From: Synechococcus sp. KORDI-100
Lineage (GTDB): Bacteria > Cyanobacteriota > Cyanobacteriia > PCC-6307 > Cyanobiaceae
Length of the DNA stretch: 64,000 nucleotides
Assembly: GCF_000737535.1 (NCBI RefSeq)
Contig: NZ_CP006269.1
Coordinates: forward strand, 310,001 to 374,000
Direction of reading: 5' to 3'
Of this stretch, positions 62,275 to 64,000 are shown in pieces. Numbering within the stretch: position 1 is the first letter of the stretch; the number at the start of each line of letters is the position of its first letter. The position numbers were made by a program, and so were the translations under genes. The notes beneath the pieces were generated by a model that searched no databases, was not told where the DNA came from, and saw only the letters and a program-made list of their open reading frames with translations.

Positions 62275-63401
62275 TCGCGGGGGCCCACCACCTGGAAGCC
62301 CTTCCGACGCAGATAGGCCTCCTTCTTCGCCTCCTCCTGATCGTGGTGGATCATCTCCGCGATCATCTCCTCGAGGCTGGTGGTGGGAGTCCACCCGAGC
62401 TTTTCGCGGGCCTTGCTGGGATCGCCCAGCAGGGTCTCGACCTCAGCGGGCCTGTAGTAACGCGGGTCGATGCACACCACGATAGCCCCGTCGCTGCCGC
62501 GTCGTCCCACCTCCTGTAACCCGTCCCCGTCCCAGTGGATGGAATCAGTGCCGCCCTCGCCGCTCCAGCCAAGTTCAGCGGCGGCCAGTTCGATGAAGCG
62601 CCGCACCGACTCCTGCCGTCCGGTGGCGATCACAAAATCCTCGGGTTGCTCTTGTTGAAGCATGCGCCACTGCATCTCGACGTAATCGCGGGCGTGTCCC
62701 CAGTCCCGCAGGGCATCGAGATTTCCCATGTAGAGGCAGTCGTCCAGGCCGGCATCGATGCGGGCCAGCCCACGGGTGATCTTGCGCGTGACGAAGGTCT
62801 CCCCGCGTCTGGGGCTTTCGTGGTTGAACAGAATCCCGTTGCAGGCGTACATGCCGTAGGACTCCCGGTAGTTCACCGTGATCCAGAACCCGTAGAGCTT
62901 GGCCACGCCATAGGGGCTGCGGGGATGGAACGGGGTGGTTTCCGTCTGCGGCACCTCCTGCACCAGGCCATAGAGCTCAGAGGTTGAGGCCTGATAAATG
63001 CGGGTCCGTTGCGTCAGCCCCAGAACCCTGACGGCCTCGAGAATCCGAAGGGTGCCCAGCGCATCGGCATTGGCTGTGTATTCCGGTGCCTCAAAACTGA
63101 CCGCCACATGGCTCTGGGCGCCCAGGTTGTAGATCTCATCAGGCTGGATCTCCTGGATGATCTTGATCAGATTGCTGCTGTCTGTGAGATCTCCATAGTG
63201 GAGAACCAGTCGGGGATCCACATCGTGGGGATCCTGATACAGATGATCGATCCGGCTGGTGTTGAAGCTGCTGGCCCGTCGTTTGATCCCATGGACGATG
63301 TATCCCTTCTCCAGCAGCAGTTCGGCCAGGTAACTGCCGTCCTGGCCGGTGATTCCGCTGATCAGGGCGACACGGGCCTGGCCGGAGCCGTTTCTGGTCA
63401 T
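62271..63401 (-). CDS. gmd: GDP-mannose 4,6-dehydratase
   Basis: Gmd makes GDP-4-keto-6-deoxy-D-mannose from GDP-mannose. The 376-aa product has [50 protein letters not shown], the catalytic YxxxK in [20 protein letters not shown], and [19 protein letters not shown]. The end is a little longer than in E. coli. It lies 27 bp after the manC-type gene and overlaps fcl by 4 bp, so the three steps from mannose-1-phosphate to GDP-fucose are one operon. Confidence 0.97.
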   Translation of the reverse strand: MTRNGSGQARVALISGITGQDGSYLAELLLEKGYIVHGIKRRASSFNTSRIDHLYQDPHDVDPRLVLHYGDLTDSSNLIKIIQEIQPDEIYNLGAQSHVAVSFEAPEYTANADALGTLRILEAVRVLGLTQRTRIYQASTSELYGLVQEVPQTETTPFHPRSPYGVAKLYGFWITVNYRESYGMYACNGILFNHESPRRGETFVTRKITRGLARIDAGLDDCLYMGNLDALRDWGHARDYVEMQWRMLQQEQPEDFVIATGRQESVRRFIELAAAELGWSGEGGTDSIHWDGDGLQEVGRRGSDGAIVVCIDPRYYRPAEVETLLGDPSKAREKLGWTPTTSLEEMIAEMIHHDQEEAKKEAYLRRKGFQVVGPRE

Positions 63402-63428
63402 TCGGAAATCGCTAGCCCCTGAGACCCA

Positions 63429-64000
63429 TCATCCGGCAAGAAGGGTCGGTTCATGGCGGCCGTAACGGTCTTCGAAACGCACGATGTCGTCCTCTCCGAG
63501 GTATTCACCGCTCTGGACCTCGATCAGTTCAACGGGGATCTTGCCGGGATTGGAGAGCCGGTGCCGGCAACCCATCGGGATGTAAGTGCTCTGGTTCTCA
63601 CCGAGCAGCTGCTGTTCGCCGTCCCGTTCCACCAGAGCGGTGCCGCGGACCACCACCCAGTGTTCGGCCCGGTGATGGTGCATCTGAAGCGAGAGGCTCG
63701 CCCCTGGTTTCACGGAAATCCGCTTCACCTGCCAGCGGTGATCCTCCACGACACCGGTGTAAGCGCCCCAGGGTCTGTAGATCTTTCGGTGCGCCTTGCC
63801 TTCCGGGCTGCCGTCCGTTTCGAGCTGTTTCACCACCTTTTTGATCGCCTGCGCCTGTGAGCGGTCCGCAATCAGCACCGCATCATCGGTTTCCACCACC
63901 ACGAGATTTTCGACCCCTAGACCCACCACCAAACGATGTTCGCTGCGCATGTAGCAGTTGCGGCTGCCTTCGGAAATCACCCGTCCCTGCAGCACATTGC
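63429..64000 (-). CDS. Mannose-1-phosphate guanylyltransferase / mannose-6-phosphate isomerase, C-terminal part
   Basis: The frame runs off the window end, so the N-terminal part lies outside. What is visible is the end of the guanylyltransferase domain ([36 protein letters not shown]) and the type II isomerase cupin: [16 protein letters not shown], then [33 protein letters not shown] with the metal histidines, then [26 protein letters not shown]. This is the ManC/AlgA arrangement that makes GDP-mannose for gmd. The start at 63995 seen in isolation is not real. Confidence 0.92.
   Translation of the reverse strand, partial: NVLQGRVISEGSRNCYMRSEHRLVVGLGVENLVVVETDDAVLIADRSQAQAIKKVVKQLETDGSPEGKAHRKIYRPWGAYTGVVEDHRWQVKRISVKPGASLSLQMHHHRAEHWVVVRGTALVERDGEQQLLGENQSTYIPMGCRHRLSNPGKIPVELIEVQSGEYLGEDDIVRFEDRYGRHEPTLLAG

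Overview
This window reads as a chromosome segment of a unicellular marine picocyanobacterium of the Synechococcus type. The evidence is a photosystem I psaC gene, a group 2 sigma factor, the mreBCD and egtBD clusters, a cyanobacterial-style SecA and gyrase, moderately high GC, and very tight gene packing. Many neighbours share 4-bp ATGA-type overlaps and convergent genes often overlap at their 3' ends. No rRNA, tRNA, insertion sequence, integrase, phage gene or CRISPR array was found. No stretch longer than about 160 bp lacks a gene, so there are no long empty regions to describe.

Layout. 1-4517: an AT-rich surface-glycan block with a GT9 fragment, a DUF5672 protein, a probable glycosyltransferase, a sulfotransferase and a GT4. 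4551-9232: secA, a possible 40-codon ORF, and a GT2-sulfotransferase fusion. 9183-13395: cysE, a GntR regulator, a dienelactone-hydrolase-like gene, infC and miaA. 13552-16585: gyrB, a small secreted SH3-like protein, and two crcB (Fluc) genes. 16601-18178: a second AT-rich insert with two tandem GT32-like paralogues. 18180-21240: glutathione peroxidase, mgtE and a sigma factor. 21245-28203 (minus strand): membrane fusion protein, RND pump, alpha/beta hydrolase and a TPR-GT9 protein. 28196-31828: MoxR ATPase, DUF58 and transglutaminase genes. 31822-37585: yqhA, mutY-nudix, a PfkB kinase, tsaE, ahcY, dedA and ssb. 37727-42188: mreBCD, an orphan Tat lipoprotein and an OmpR-type regulator. 42236-46951: lysS, an 87-aa protein, then egtB-egtD with two small conserved proteins. 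47036-53564: a degenerate Ser/Thr kinase, smpB, and the chain ruvB-TPR-M20-DUF3188-HEAT. 53592-59243: TPP riboswitch, thiC, tkt, fabF, acpP and psaC. 59307-64000: glmS, fcl, gmd and the end of a manC-type gene.

How the genes fit together. The two ends and several internal inserts supply surface glycan chemistry: GDP-mannose to GDP-fucose (manC, gmd, fcl), glucosamine-6-phosphate (glmS), several glycosyltransferases and two sulfotransferase domains. I infer that the cell makes a sulfated, probably fucose-containing surface glycan. The rest is core housekeeping. thiC under a TPP riboswitch faces tkt, an enzyme that needs the cofactor thiC helps to make.

The points most worth a second look are five. 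There is a nested palindrome with a minus-strand T tract inside the coding region at 11108-11164. There are two unstudied small proteins in the egt operon. The paired GT32-like enzymes have an altered metal motif. The membrane kinase lacks its glycine loop and its beta-3 lysine. Hairpins press directly against the dedA and glmS start codons.
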